The position numbers and the translations under genes are program-made. A stretch of 64,000 nt of DNA from Lophius americanus (lineage: Eukaryota; Chordata; Actinopteri; Lophiiformes; Lophiidae): NCBI GenBank assembly GCA_037951165.1, contig JBBDHG010000024.1:5485001-5549000 (forward strand), read 5' to 3'. Below the pieces are notes generated by a model. That model was not told the origin of the DNA and searched no databases. It was given only the letters and a program-made list of their open reading frames with translations. Within the stretch, counting starts at the first letter, position 1, and each line of letters opens with the position of its first letter. Below are positions 27,110 to 37,449 of the stretch, in pieces.

Positions 27110-27965
27110 AGGTACGTAAGAAAATTATTCAACCCACTTTGTGTATTTTTTAGGTTTTATTGGCAATATCATTAAGCAAGTGTTTGCAGCAAACATGTCC
27201 ATCAATGGCCGTTACGTTTTCCCAAGTATAACACAAAGTGCTACTTCTACTCAATGCTACTGTCTCAAAAGGATTCTTGTAGAGATAGATTTGCTGCCAT
27301 GGCTTGCTCAAAACATGATTCATAGAAAAAAAAAACAGTCAGTAGCTTTCCCAATGAATCTTAGCCTATTCTTCGCTTGCAACAGTTTGCAGTTCTCTTA
27401 TATTCCTGGGTTTTTATGCTGCGACTGCCCTCATCAAATCCCATCAGAGATGTTCTATTGCATTCACGTCAGCTATCTATGATGGCCACTTTATAATATT
27501 CCAGGACCAAGTCTTGGTGGACTCTGAGCTCTGCTTGGCATCATTGTCCGCTTGGAATATATGATGACGGCCAAGCTTTAGCTTCCTCAATAACACTTTC
27601 TTCCAAGATTTCCTTATATTTGGGGGAATCCATCTTACCTTCCACATGGTTTCCAGTGCCTGATGAGCCAGGACATCGTCAAGCCCATTATTACAGTGTA
27701 GGTACGGTGTTCTTTTCAGCATATATTTCATTCATCCTTCTTCAGACATTCCACTGATCTACACATCTCCAAAGTAACTTTTATTTCATTGCTCCACTGA
27801 ACAGTATCCCATAACAATGTGCTTATCTACATGAGTTTACTGGAGCCGACTTTTCTTGTGGTTTTAGCACAGCAGTGGTGCACGTTTGGACATGGAGCCT
27901 CTAAGTAAGTTTAGGCCTCAACAAAAAGCTTGAGTGAAGTTTGACAGTGTTTTAACAACAAAGGA
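27110..27965 (-). mobile_element. Tc1 fossil, family B, broken transposase
   Basis: Read on the minus strand it contains degraded Tc1 transposase: a block with FQADNDAKQS (the second-Asp region of the DDE triad, usually FQQDNDPKH), then a WPS remnant, an ATAGAACATCTCTG segment (usual third-catalytic region) and a GAATAGGCTAAGATTC segment near the C-terminus. Stops and frameshifts break it. The 3-prime flank has gttgaataatttt, also seen in the second family B copy at 47.7 kb. Exact ends are uncertain. Confidence 0.75.
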
Positions 27966-27984
27966 TTTACAAATATGCGGTCTA

Positions 27985-28070
27985 ATGAGGGATGCTACTC
28001 GGGGAGTTTAATTATTTTTTGATACTACACTAGTGTGTAAAAGTAGCATCTTGTGTTGAATGTGGAAAAC
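27985..28070. repeat. Family B 5-prime segment (shared with 49673-49751)
   Basis: It shares atgagggat.cta.tcggggagt and aaaagtagcat blocks with 49673-49751. In both places the segment lies on the 5-prime side of a minus-strand family B Tc1 fossil. It is probably part of the same element. Confidence 0.5.
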
Positions 28071-31000
28071 AAACTTGTAGTATTGGTTATATTTAGCTAT
28101 TTCAATCGTTATAAAATTGGGGTTGAATAACCTCCATGTGCATACGTGTATGTGTATGTACATGTGCACATATGGACCCTTGTAATCGGAGGATAAATGA
28201 TGGTTTTCTTTATTCAAGTACTTACATAGAAATAACAAAACAATTGCAATACAACAAACTGAAGTGCCAAGTAAACAGGAGAGCACATGTCCCCATCACA
28301 AGGATATAGTAAAATTAATTTCAATATTCAGCTCATCATAAAGGACCTTATTATAAGGTAATAAAAACATGAAATAGGCTTAAGACATTCACAACATTTT
28401 AAACAAGACTTCTTGTTTCCTTAAAAAAGGCAGAAGAACATTTATCCCAGTGTAATTTCAATTGTCTGACTTGAATTGTTGTTGGGCTAATCCAATTTTA
28501 CCCAATGTGATTTTTATTTTCATGCATAATAAAGAAATGAGCACCACCCACAGCATCAGAGGGCAGCCTTCTGGAACATTTCCGTGCACATGCAAACATG
28601 AGGATATACTGTACTGAAAAGAAAACACAACACAACAGAAAACAGTGAGTTTCGACTCCATTTCAACACCATCGTGTCACTTTTGAAGACCACAAGATCC
28701 CTGAAGCCACCCTGTAGTCCATAAGATGACATGAATAGCCAATAATATCTACATATAATTAAAATCTCTTCAAATGCAATGTTTTTGAAATAAAAATACA
28801 TGTAGTTATTAATTCTCATGAATGAGCCCGAGCCTATTGCCTTGGCCAAGGCCAACTTCACAAAGACTAAATCAAACATTTAAACACAAACATTAACACA
28901 AGCCTTCTTTCGACTGGAAGTGGACTGAGGTCACTTTTATGATTTGTTGCTCCTGTGGAGTTCTCATCACATATTGTTTTTGATCAGCCAACCCTGCAAC
29001 CCAGTTTGGCACAAAGATGGCTGCTGATGTTGGCTCGGATCCAACATGGAGCTGAGAATGAGGAGGATGAGGCAAATTCCAATTTCGGAGCGTTCAGCTT
29101 CCCACTTTTGGACAATAGCACTCCAAAAAACATGAAATAAAATTCTTAGAGGGTTGTCTCTGAGTTTGCTTAACAAGTCATTGACATATATCTATAACAT
29201 TCACACATTACACAGAAGGATTATTGTTCAAAAGAACATGGTGCAGCCAGTGGTATTTTTCAGCCAACTAGCCGTATTGGACGAGTGGGATGGAAGGAAT
29301 AATATAAATTTTTACAAAATCTAACAGTCCGTTACAAACACAACTAATATGAAAAACACTGTGACATGATAAGGGATGAAATATTGAGTTTGCAAAGTTG
29401 TAATTACATGAATTTGTTTAGAAGTGGAAAAAGATAAGTCTCCACCTTAATCTACATTATTCCCTCACGCAAGGAACACGCAGTTCTCTCAAATGGAAGC
29501 CACTTTCTATACATTGTCATTAAAAACATCCATTCTCACTAAGCAAAGTGTTAATCCAGAATACTCAAAAGCATACTTTATAGTCAAGTAAATTCAAAAT
29601 GAGTGTTTAATGGCTAGTACCCAACACCAAATTATTCTAAATAAACATTAAAGAGATCTTTTCACCTCATGTACTTTATTTCTTCTGGGCTGACTCCGTG
29701 AGGCTGTCTGCCACATGCTGTTTACATGGGAGGCTTTAACTCGTTGCAAGCTTTAACATGTCAAATCCTTATCTGTGACTCTCAGATATTATAAAGGTAA
29801 TTATCTATGGATCAAAAACAAGAAAATCAAAGCGTTAAAAGGTTGAGTTTTTAAAGTCTACTGTCTACTTCATTCGCATTGTATTAATGTTGGAGCACAA
29901 AAAAGGTTTATTTCTGCTGATGACTATCCATGCAATAAAATAACACTCTTTACTGATACAAAACTATTGATTAACAGTTCGATGTTACAGGGGGTGTAAA
30001 CTTCCAGACTATTTGATGAAAGTGCAAGAGGTCTGCTCATTTTACCACATAGACGAATTCGGAAAAGAGTCTCTGAGGCCAAATTAATTGGAAAATAAGT
30101 GGACACTTGCCAGGAAGCTCAGCAGTGTAAACTGATTGTTGCAGGAAAGGGAAAGCATGGAAGCTCATGTCTGGGGCACTGCTTTTCTGAACCTTTCTTT
30201 TGGCCTTTGAATTTGTGAGTCGATGTTCTCTTTAAATCTGATTGCATGCCTACTGACCAATACAATATTTATTTTCGAGCTGATAACAACATTTGTGTGA
30301 ATCCACTGCCTTGCATACAGCCTACACTACACTCCTTAATAGTCAACTAGCACAGCCAAGAACCATAAATATTGCCAGTCAGATGGACAAAAGAAGTTTC
30401 CTTGAAAATAAGTTAATCTTTGCACATGGACAAAGATATTACTCCTCAAATAGGCTAATAGATTAATAGAGATTGGAATAAATGTGATTGATTTGTTTGC
30501 TAGAACAAGTGCCAATATTTTGGCAGCCTTCGATGGAAGCAAATACTTAATTTTAATATCAGTAGTTTTAATTAAATTATAAAAGAAATCTGCATTTTCT
30601 TTTGTTTCTGACCAAATGTGTGATGAATTCATTGTAACAGATTAAAAATGCCATATTAGTATCTATGTTATAACCACTTTGATTTTGACAAATAGAGGTA
30701 AAATGCAATTTTTGAGAAAAATAATCTCAGAGATACATTTAAAAAAAAAAAGAGGCTGAGATCATTCATTTTTATAAGATAATGCTGCTTTGCATTTATG
30801 CATGTTATATTACACGTACTACAGCCACGCATTTCGTGTGTACATCCTACACAAAATGCTTAATTTAACCAAAGTAGATGTATTTCTTTCTATCAGAACA
30901 AAGATCAATAAGGAACCACACATGACAAATATTGGTATTGCCCCGAAATGTATTTTGGATTCTATCATTTAATGTCAGAGAATATCCAGTGCTTCCTCTG

Positions 31001-31164
31001 CAATGGGGAATATGTGTTAATTGAAATAACGAATTCGACTATAGTGGAGGTTCAGAGAAGGAAAAGAAAATAATAAAAATCAGTCTATTCAGAGAACACA
31101 TTGTTTCCTTAAACCATTTGCCACTTTAAAGCATACATATGGTGAAAATGCTTTTATTCCTTTT
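28071..31164. other. Intergenic DNA between bin3 and egr3
   Basis: Single-copy-looking AT-rich DNA. I see no gene or recognised repeat. It may include distal 3-prime UTR of egr3 if a far polyadenylation site is used. Confidence 0.5.
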
Positions 31165-31236
31165 CCCTTTAGGAGAGCTAACACTGGAATTTTCCCCCGT
31201 GGGATGAATAAAATATCTTCTTATCTTATCTTATAA
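31165..31236 (+). mobile_element. LINE or SINE 3-prime tail
   Basis: The phrase cccgtgggatgaataaaata followed by tandem tcttatctta units is the familiar 3-prime end of fish non-LTR elements. Only the tail is recognisable. Confidence 0.6.
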
Positions 31237-31671
31237 TACAGCATATTTGGCACTTTGGTAGTGCTCCCCAAATTTCTGCAATGATGTATGACAACAAAAT
31301 ATTCTTTATTATAACTACATTACTGAAAGCTTTAAAACACATTCTGCACAAGCATTCAGTCAATTGAAAGTTCTTCTTTATGCAGACATTTGTATTTACA
31401 TAGTGTGCATGAAGGCATGCACATATATGCACAATTTAATACTGAGTCCTGGTGTATTTGACATTTGAGTACAAAAGTGAAACGTCTACCGTAGCTACCT
31501 GCATACATTTTTATGTATTGTACTAAAACATCAACTTCTTAGTTTACAACTCATTCACACTGCATTAGAAAAAATGTAAACATGGGTTTGGACACTCAAA
31601 AGGTATCATTTGCTGCTTTTACAGTGTGCATCCTTATTCATCTTTGCTGCTGGTTTTGCAACTCAGTGCTG

Positions 31672-31677
31672 TTTATT
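31672..31677 (-). terminator. egr3: Candidate egr3 polyadenylation signal (distal)
   Basis: AATAAA on the minus strand about 1.03 kb past the egr3 stop, downstream of the AU-rich element at 31894-31903. It would give a 3-prime UTR that includes that element. Confidence 0.4.
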
Positions 31678-31893
31678 TATGCTAATTGAATGTTCTGTCT
31701 AACTTAAATTTAATGGTTGATGGTATGTATCGTGAATATATTGCATATAATTGCACAACTCAAGAAAACTGAAAAAAATAAACAGTATCGTGAGCTTTCA
31801 AAAAGAAAAGCAACAGAAATGTTATCTGGTAACGCCACATAAATCCACCATATAAAAAGGCAACGAAAATACACCGTTTCTCTCAGTGACTAC

Positions 31894-31903
31894 AAATAAA
31901 TAA
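31894..31903 (-). promoter_or_regulatory. egr3: AU-rich element (UUAUUUAUUU)
   Basis: On the minus strand the sequence reads TTATTTATTT, matching the UUAUUUAUU nonamer that promotes rapid mRNA decay. This fits an immediate-early transcript if the UTR extends this far. Confidence 0.45.
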
Positions 31904-32010
31904 GTACTGGCAAAGGCATTGATTGCTGCAGGCATGGTATGTTTCATAAGCACAGGTTACAGGACGAGACACTGTTTGTTTTATGTAACCCACTTCAGTC
32001 ATTATCTAGA

Positions 32011-32016
32011 TTTATT
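32011..32016 (-). terminator. egr3: Candidate egr3 polyadenylation signal (proximal)
   Basis: AATAAA on the minus strand about 690 nt past the stop. Use of this site would exclude the AU-rich element at 31894. Confidence 0.35.
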
Positions 32017-32701
32017 CAAATTGTGCAGATAATTCTGAGATACGTCGTTTGAATCTAATCCTTCCTTTAACTATGTACTGAGCTGATATCATTATTTTAT
32101 GTTTGGCATATGTCAGGCACAATAATAAGGAAAAAGGTTGGCTGTAACACTACAATACATTTGGCACATTCTTTTGAGGAAACAACATTCAAATAGAAAA
32201 TAAAAACACAACACCTCAACAAAAAAACAAAACAAGAGAAAGACAGTCAAGTGCCACTAATAATGTGTCCTTGACGGTACACAAATATATCCAATTGCAC
32301 TTTTAAACAGCCTCATAAAATTAATGCATACCTCCAAGACAACTCACCCTTTCACTAAGTTCCGGTGTAAATTGGTCCGTTTTGACCTCTATAACAAATT
32401 CTGGCTTCCTTCCAATTTAGAAATTCTCAGTGTAATTAACAAGTGTATCTACTCCGAAACCTACATATAAATGTTGATATTTTGAAAAATATTGTGCTGT
32501 TGTGCCAGAAGGGCATTGAAGCCTCTCCCCCCTGACTGAAAGTACAGGCATCTATCTCAAAACAGAAGGAACTGAAAATAGCAGTGAGATGTTAAAGAGA
32601 GAAAAAGAGTCACCTATTGATCTCATAGTGGATGTGATCCCTTCTTCCTAGGTGTCTTTAGGGACATGGTGAAGGTCCAGTTCAAGTGCATATAGTGACG
32701 G

Positions 32702-33780
32702 TCATGATGTTCCGACTGTTGGCCCCCCACAAGAGCTGGATGGCGAGCTATGGCTTCCAGCCGCCCCACTGCTCTTGTCAGCTGGCTTCTTGTCCTTCTG
32801 TTTCAGGTGGACCTTTGCATGTCTCTTTCTCTCGTCACTTCTGGCAAACTTGCGTCCACAGAACTCACAGGAGAAGGGTTTCTCGCCTGTGTGTGTGCGG
32901 ATGTGTGTGGTCAGGTGGTCACTCCGGCTGAAGGAGCGCATGCATATTCTGCACTGGAAGGGTTTGTGACCTGTGTGGATGCGAAGGTGGCGTGTCAGCT
33001 CGTCTGAACGTGAGAAGCGTCTATCACAGTTCTCTGCTGGACAGGCGTGCGGCCGTTCGTGAACAGGGGTTTTGCTGGGTCGGTTTGGGTATTTCCGTGG
33101 TCGGATGGGTTTGAGGGTTAGAGTCTGTGGGGGTGGGTGGTGCTGAGAAGGATGCTGCTGCCCGCCGATGAAACCTGGGTGAATTTGCTGCTTGTCTTTA
33201 AATGCTCTGATGGTCTCCAAGGGGGTGATGGGTGGAGGGTTGACTCGGATGGGATCCATAGTCTGAAAGGGCTTGTGCTCCATCACACCAACCTCTCCTT
33301 GATGATGGAAAAGGTTGTAGTCAGGGATCATGGAGAAAAGGCTGCCATCCATTGATGCTTTGGATGTGGAGTGATAGTCATTGCCAGGGTAGGCTAGAGT
33401 CGTGCTGGTGGCAGGGCTGTGGTGGAAGGAGACTTGGTCCTGGTACAGGTCGCTGCAGGTGGAATAGGCAGGTAGTGGGGGACCATATACCTGCTCCATA
33501 TCTGACGTCTGTCCGCCCATGTTGGCTGTGGAGGATGATGTCTGTGATGTTACGTTTCCTGGTGATGGTGAGACGCCCAGGATACCTGCACTGACAAGAC
33601 TGATGATATTGTTGTCAGAGCACCAGCCAGAGCCACCAATCCCCCCTGATGGAGGGGTGTCAAAGGCAAACTTCCCCAAGTAAGTGACAGTCTGTCCGCT
33701 GCGATTGGACTGGAAGCTGGATCCATACTGAATCTCTGCTGCTGTCTTCTCACTTCCCATTCCCAGATCCATGATATTAT
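32702..33780 (-). CDS. egr3: egr3 coding exon 2
   Basis: 1079 nt, beginning with AT that completes the split Asp codon, then NIMDLGMG. It carries most of the activation region, the NAB-binding motif, all three zinc fingers and the stop. The same frame stays open 20 codons into the intron, up to an ATG at 33838, but the strong acceptor and the match to EGR3 begin at 33780. Confidence 0.96.
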
Positions 33781-36438
33781 CTAGATAAAAGCAAATAAAA
33801 ATATATATCATGAACAAAAAATCCACATGGTTGCTCAAACATGAATATTAAATGCAGTCACTTGAGAAGAAAATACTTCCAAAGATAAAAAAGTGGCACA
33901 AGGAATGAATATATGAACTAAATTAACAATTCTTTGGTTTGTCCCAAATTTTCTGCATATCGTTGTAAGGGTGTGAAGACGAGACAAAACATAAAAGAAA
34001 TCTAACACATCATAGAGAAATGTAAGCACGGTCAGACCTGTTAGTTAAGTGAGTGGCTGCTGCATGTGAGACAGTGTTGTGTGTGTGTCTCTCTCCGATC
34101 TCACAAGTTCTCATAAATCAAGACCTTAAACACCCCCTTTGATCCACTCATTGTGTCCCTCAGGAGGAAAGCTAAACTGATTTCTATACAGCAGGGAGCA
34201 TGCTAAGACAGAGGCAACACGTAGCATACATCTGCAAATAATTGGGGCAAATTTTAAAATGTTTCCAATTAGACGTTTGCGTTATAGTGGGCAAACATAA
34301 CTTCACACTGAATATAAACACTCAGATTTAACTCAAGATGCCATAAAAACCATCAAATGCAGATGCCCTCAATGGGGATACATTTATGAGCTGTTGATGC
34401 TCCGAAGACTTAATGTGAGACTTTTGAAAATAATTATTTATTAAATAAAAGGTAGATTCCACCTCTCTTTTCAAGAAATCCTTCACAGGGGTGTTTATTT
34501 ACTCATTCCAAGTATTTATGATTTGCAGGAATTTGGCTGGAGGCAAATCATAATGAAACAAACAATGCAAAATTGCAAACACTTCACTCTGACTTCATCA
34601 CAGGGGGCACATAAAATGATGATTCCTGTGCCATTTAACTATTTTTTTGGTGGTGGTAGTGGTGGTGGTGCTGGTGGCGGGGAAGGAGATATCTGACATT
34701 TAAGAATCCTGAGTTGTTAGTAATTATTTTACTCTGAATCTTTAGTAATTTAGGTAAATTTGGAGCAGTTGGGAAATTTAAACAGAATAAGGGTCACGGA
34801 AAAAAAAATCACCACTCCTCTTTAAAGGTGAGGAGAGCATCACACACCTGCTCCACCTGTCAAAAGAATCTCAGCCTGTAACTAAAATATGTTATTTGCC
34901 CAAAAACGTATTAAATCTATAAACATTTTTAGCTTATAATCAATCAATCAATAGACCTTTATTTGTATAGCACATTTCATAACAAATTAAATATTATTCA
35001 ATGTGCTTGAGAGGCCATCAAATCAATAATGTCAATTTCAACAAAAGTTATTAAAATTGATTAACATCTGCTTTCTACAAAATTCTTCTTTTTTCATTCC
35101 ATTTCATTAAATACACCCTGTCAGAGGTGACATAAAATATGTTTTTGTAGCTTATTAATAGGGGGAAAAAAAATGATATTTAAAGCTAAGCTTATTCTAG
35201 CTATATCTATATATCCACTTATTAAAAAATGTAGGTATATTATTGATAACAATTGGCTCTGCTATAATTAATTAACGCACACTTCATAAGCAAATAAGTA
35301 GGACATATTTCAAGTTCAATTCCAAATGAGGGGGTGTTTAAAATTGTACTCACAAACATTTGGACGTAAGAAATTTTAATTAACAAAGGTAAATTATAAA
35401 TGTTTGCATCACGTTGTGATCCTAGGTAGGAAGATAAAGATTTGGCGCACAATTGACCCATCACTTCAGAAGGTGAGAAGGAACAATTAATGATTGATTA
35501 AACGCCAAAAGGTCTCCTTCATGTTGGCGCCTGAATTAATTCGAAATGAACTTTCATCTGGACTTTAAGCAATAAATCAATCCACTTCTTGGGCCTTGCA
35601 GTTGAGTGGATTTAGAAAGATTCAGGGACCCGACGCATAAATGTGTTTGAGGATAACAGTCACACACGCCTACTTAAACCCAATCTTTGGCAAGTTAATA
35701 TGACTGTGAATGAAAGTCAGTGTCGGAAGTAGTTGACCCTTCTTTGCGGGTGGATGATACATGAATAAATGGTGGCATTTGTGGCTTGATCGCATTAATT
35801 GGACATATTTTCTCGTCACGTACGGGTTTCACTTTCCATCAGGAGCCGAGTGCGCTTTCAGTGCGTAAAACAGGCTTTTTAAGAGCAAATTTTCCCTCCC
35901 AGCCGCTCTTTTCATATTTCCTCAAACACACTTCAGCTTCGGACAACTAACACATTCTGTAAATATTATAGATTTGCTGAAATATAATATCTTATACAAG
36001 AATAATTTTTAAGAATGAACGAATAGAAGTTTTGACGTTTTTTTTTGTAATCCTATCATTTTGGCAAGTGATAAAAGAGAGAAAGTCATTCATTTTATAT
36101 AATTGATCACGGGGGACTGTTACACCTGAGCCCGGGAAAATATTGAATGCGGGAATCTGCGTGTGTGCCTGGGCCGGGACTCAAACAGGTGCTCTCAGCT
36201 CTGAGACAACTGTTGCCGTCCGCGCGCCTCACCGACCAGTCAAAACAAACATACGAGAAAAAGAAAAGTAGATTCGTATCTTACCTGTGTTCATCTGTGA
36301 GTAGTGGCTAATAGATTCCGTATTAGTGAAAATGTTCATAGACGTCGGGATGTCCTCTTCTGGATAGAGAGTGTCGGGGATCGTGTTTATTAAACTGCTC
36401 ATGGTAAGAGGGAGCTTCTCCGCTAGTTTCCCTGTCAT
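32702..36438 (-). CDS. egr3: egr3, early growth response 3 transcription factor
   Basis: Two exons (36285-36438 and 32702-33780) encode 410 residues (human EGR3 about 387). It is a nuclear immediate-early transcription factor binding GCG-TGG-GCG type sites. The N-terminus MTGKLAEKLPLTMSSL is diagnostic of EGR3 among EGR paralogs. NIISLVSAGILGV lies at about 109-121. The NAB-corepressor contact motif ITPLETIRAFKDK is near 236-248, with the key Ile near 242. Three C2H2 fingers follow at about 298-320, 328-348 and 356-376, with recognition helices RSDELTR, RSDHLTT and RSDERKR, identical to mammalian EGRs, and TGHKP/TGEKP linkers. All zinc ligands are present. The tail after the fingers is Lys- then Ser/Gly-rich. 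A His/Gln/Pro-rich insertion at about 257-271 separates the NAB motif from the fingers. The junction (GTAAG donor, TTATCTAG acceptor) keeps frame and creates an Asp codon. Position next to bin3 matches human. Confidence 0.97.
34648..34680 (+). repeat. TGG-rich simple repeat
   Basis: An imperfect run of tgg triplets inside the egr3 intron. Confidence 0.8.
34938..35030 (+). repeat. Dispersed fish repeat (caatcaatcaat / tttgtatagcac type)
   Basis: Contains caatcaatcaata, tttatttgtatagcaca and aatgtgcttgagagg, a block repeated widely in teleost genomes. The family name is not resolved. Confidence 0.6.
36285..36438 (-). CDS. egr3: egr3 coding exon 1
   Basis: 154 nt: 51 codons from MTGKLAEKL to HYSQMNT, plus the G of a split Asp codon. 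The donor is ACAG|GTAAG. The start ATG has G at -3. The next in-frame Met is residue 13. Confidence 0.95.
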
Positions 36439-36765
36439 AGCACTTCAAGTCAGTCCCACATCTAGAAAAGACAACGCGCGCAGGTATCCAAGAAGTTACG
36501 CGCAAAAATGTTCTCAAATACTCTCAAAGTGGATACCACAGGTGTGGATGAAGACAGAAGACGGGATGGTGTAGTTCTATCCAGGTATCCCGCGGAGGAC
36601 GCGCAGCTCCTCCTGTGTGCTCACAGGCTGGGCTTGTTATTATTCTGATCCCTGCTGGAAGCTGATGGACTGCTTGTGGGAGAATATGAAGTCTGTGAAT
36701 CACTGGAGAGGAGGTGGTTGTGGTGTTGGTTGCACAAAAGCGGCTCTACTTGCTCTATTGGAGCT
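36439..36765 (-). other. egr3: Probable egr3 5-prime UTR
   Basis: Inferred from the TATA-like box about 30 nt further upstream. It includes a GC-rich part near 36.58-36.61 kb. A 64-codon frame overlapping the egr3 ATG (36323-36517) begins with TTG, so it is not a convincing upstream ORF. Confidence 0.5.
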
Positions 36766-36790
36766 GGATAGGGGACTCCAGTTTGCCTGT

Positions 36791-36798
36791 GTTAAATA
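36791..36798 (-). promoter_or_regulatory. egr3: TATA-like box of egr3
   Basis: The minus strand reads TATTTAAC (CTATTTAAC in context). This would place transcription start near 36.76-36.77 kb and give a 5-prime UTR of about 325 nt. Confidence 0.5.
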
Positions 36799-36817
36799 GG
36801 GGGATGAAACATTTTCG

Positions 36818-36825
36818 TGACGTAT
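36818..36825. promoter_or_regulatory. egr3: CRE-like site (TGACGTAT)
   Basis: Carries the TGACG half-site of a cAMP response element on the plus strand, 4 bp from the CArG box at 36830 and about 20 bp upstream of the TATA-like box. It would bind CREB/ATF proteins. Confidence 0.5.
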
Positions 36826-36829
36826 ATGA

Positions 36830-36839
36830 CCAAATATGG
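36830..36839. promoter_or_regulatory. egr3: Proximal CArG box (serum response element)
   Basis: CCAAATATGG, a perfect CC(A/T)6GG match for SRF, about 70 nt upstream of the predicted start. SRF sites drive serum-induced transcription of EGR genes. Confidence 0.75.
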
Positions 36840-37361
36840 ACAGAGCACCAAGAGCCAGGCTCTCCGCGCGTCAGTGTGTGGAAACTACAGTGGAGGCAAA
36901 AGGCTCCGACACACTGATAGAAAGTTTACACGAAGTACATGTCACCTCCACCTCCTGCTGGGTCCTGCTCCTGGATGAGCTCTGTCCTGGGTGTTCTCTC
37001 CATTTATTATTGCGGGAGATGATAGTATCAATCAGGAACAATATGAACTATTTATGTAGCTGTGTCTGTGTGTGAGAGAAAAATATTGTGTTTATAGAAA
37101 AATATTATAGCCACAATGGTCGCATTTGGAAGATGTGCTTGTTCACTGTCCAACTACATTTTAAACACAAATCAGCTTTAATTGAAAAATGCTTTTGTGA
37201 GCATGCACACACTTTATATTGCAGAAAGGCAGTTCTGGTGCAGCAACGCCTACAAAGATTGTAACTGAAGGAGTTTAATCCCTTGTAAATATTGCAGACA
37301 CTCCGTAAAATCCAAAGGCTTGCTCTGACTTGGAGCCCAAGTGACCGCTCAAGTGGAAACT

Positions 37362-37371
37362 CCAAATAAGG
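37362..37371. promoter_or_regulatory. egr3: Distal CArG box
   Basis: CCAAATAAGG, a second perfect CArG match, about 600 nt upstream of the predicted start. A CACGCCCC (KLF/Sp-type) motif lies at 37383-37390 and an ETS core at 37417. Confidence 0.65.
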
Positions 37372-37416
37372 CAGTGTCCGGCCACGCCCCTTTGTGTCTC
37401 TATTTGGACATGAGAG

Positions 37417-37424
37417 TTCCGGGT
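37417..37424 (-). promoter_or_regulatory. egr3: ETS-type site near distal CArG box
   Basis: The minus strand reads ACCCGGAA, containing the CCGGAA ETS core used by ternary complex factors. It lies about 46 bp from the CArG box, further than a classical serum response element, so partnership is uncertain. Confidence 0.35.
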
Positions 37425-37449
37425 GAAGTACTGGTGGAAAAGTGATCAG

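Larger units (their letters stand above)
31678..32701 (-). other. egr3: Probable egr3 3-prime UTR
   Basis: AT-rich non-coding DNA directly after the egr3 stop. It contains AU-rich motifs and two AATAAA signals. Length is inferred from the signals; a longer UTR is possible. Confidence 0.5.
33781..36284 (-). other. egr3: egr3 intron 1 (2.5 kb)
   Basis: A GT-AG intron in phase 1. It contains a dispersed repeat fragment at about 34.94-35.03 kb and a TGG-rich tract near 34.65 kb. No further exon is seen. Confidence 0.85.

Noticed and set aside
32686..33753. Frames on both strands overlapping egr3 exon 2
   Set aside because: Shadow frames of the egr3 coding sequence. The zinc-finger frame is decisive.
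33781..33838. egr3 exon 2 extended upstream to an ATG at 33838
   Set aside because: The extra 20 codons are hydrophobic intron translation. A clear acceptor at 33781-33782 and EGR3 similarity beginning at NIMD place the exon start at 33780.
36323..36517. Possible upstream ORF overlapping the egr3 start
   Set aside because: The frame begins with TTG, not ATG, so there is no good reason to expect initiation.
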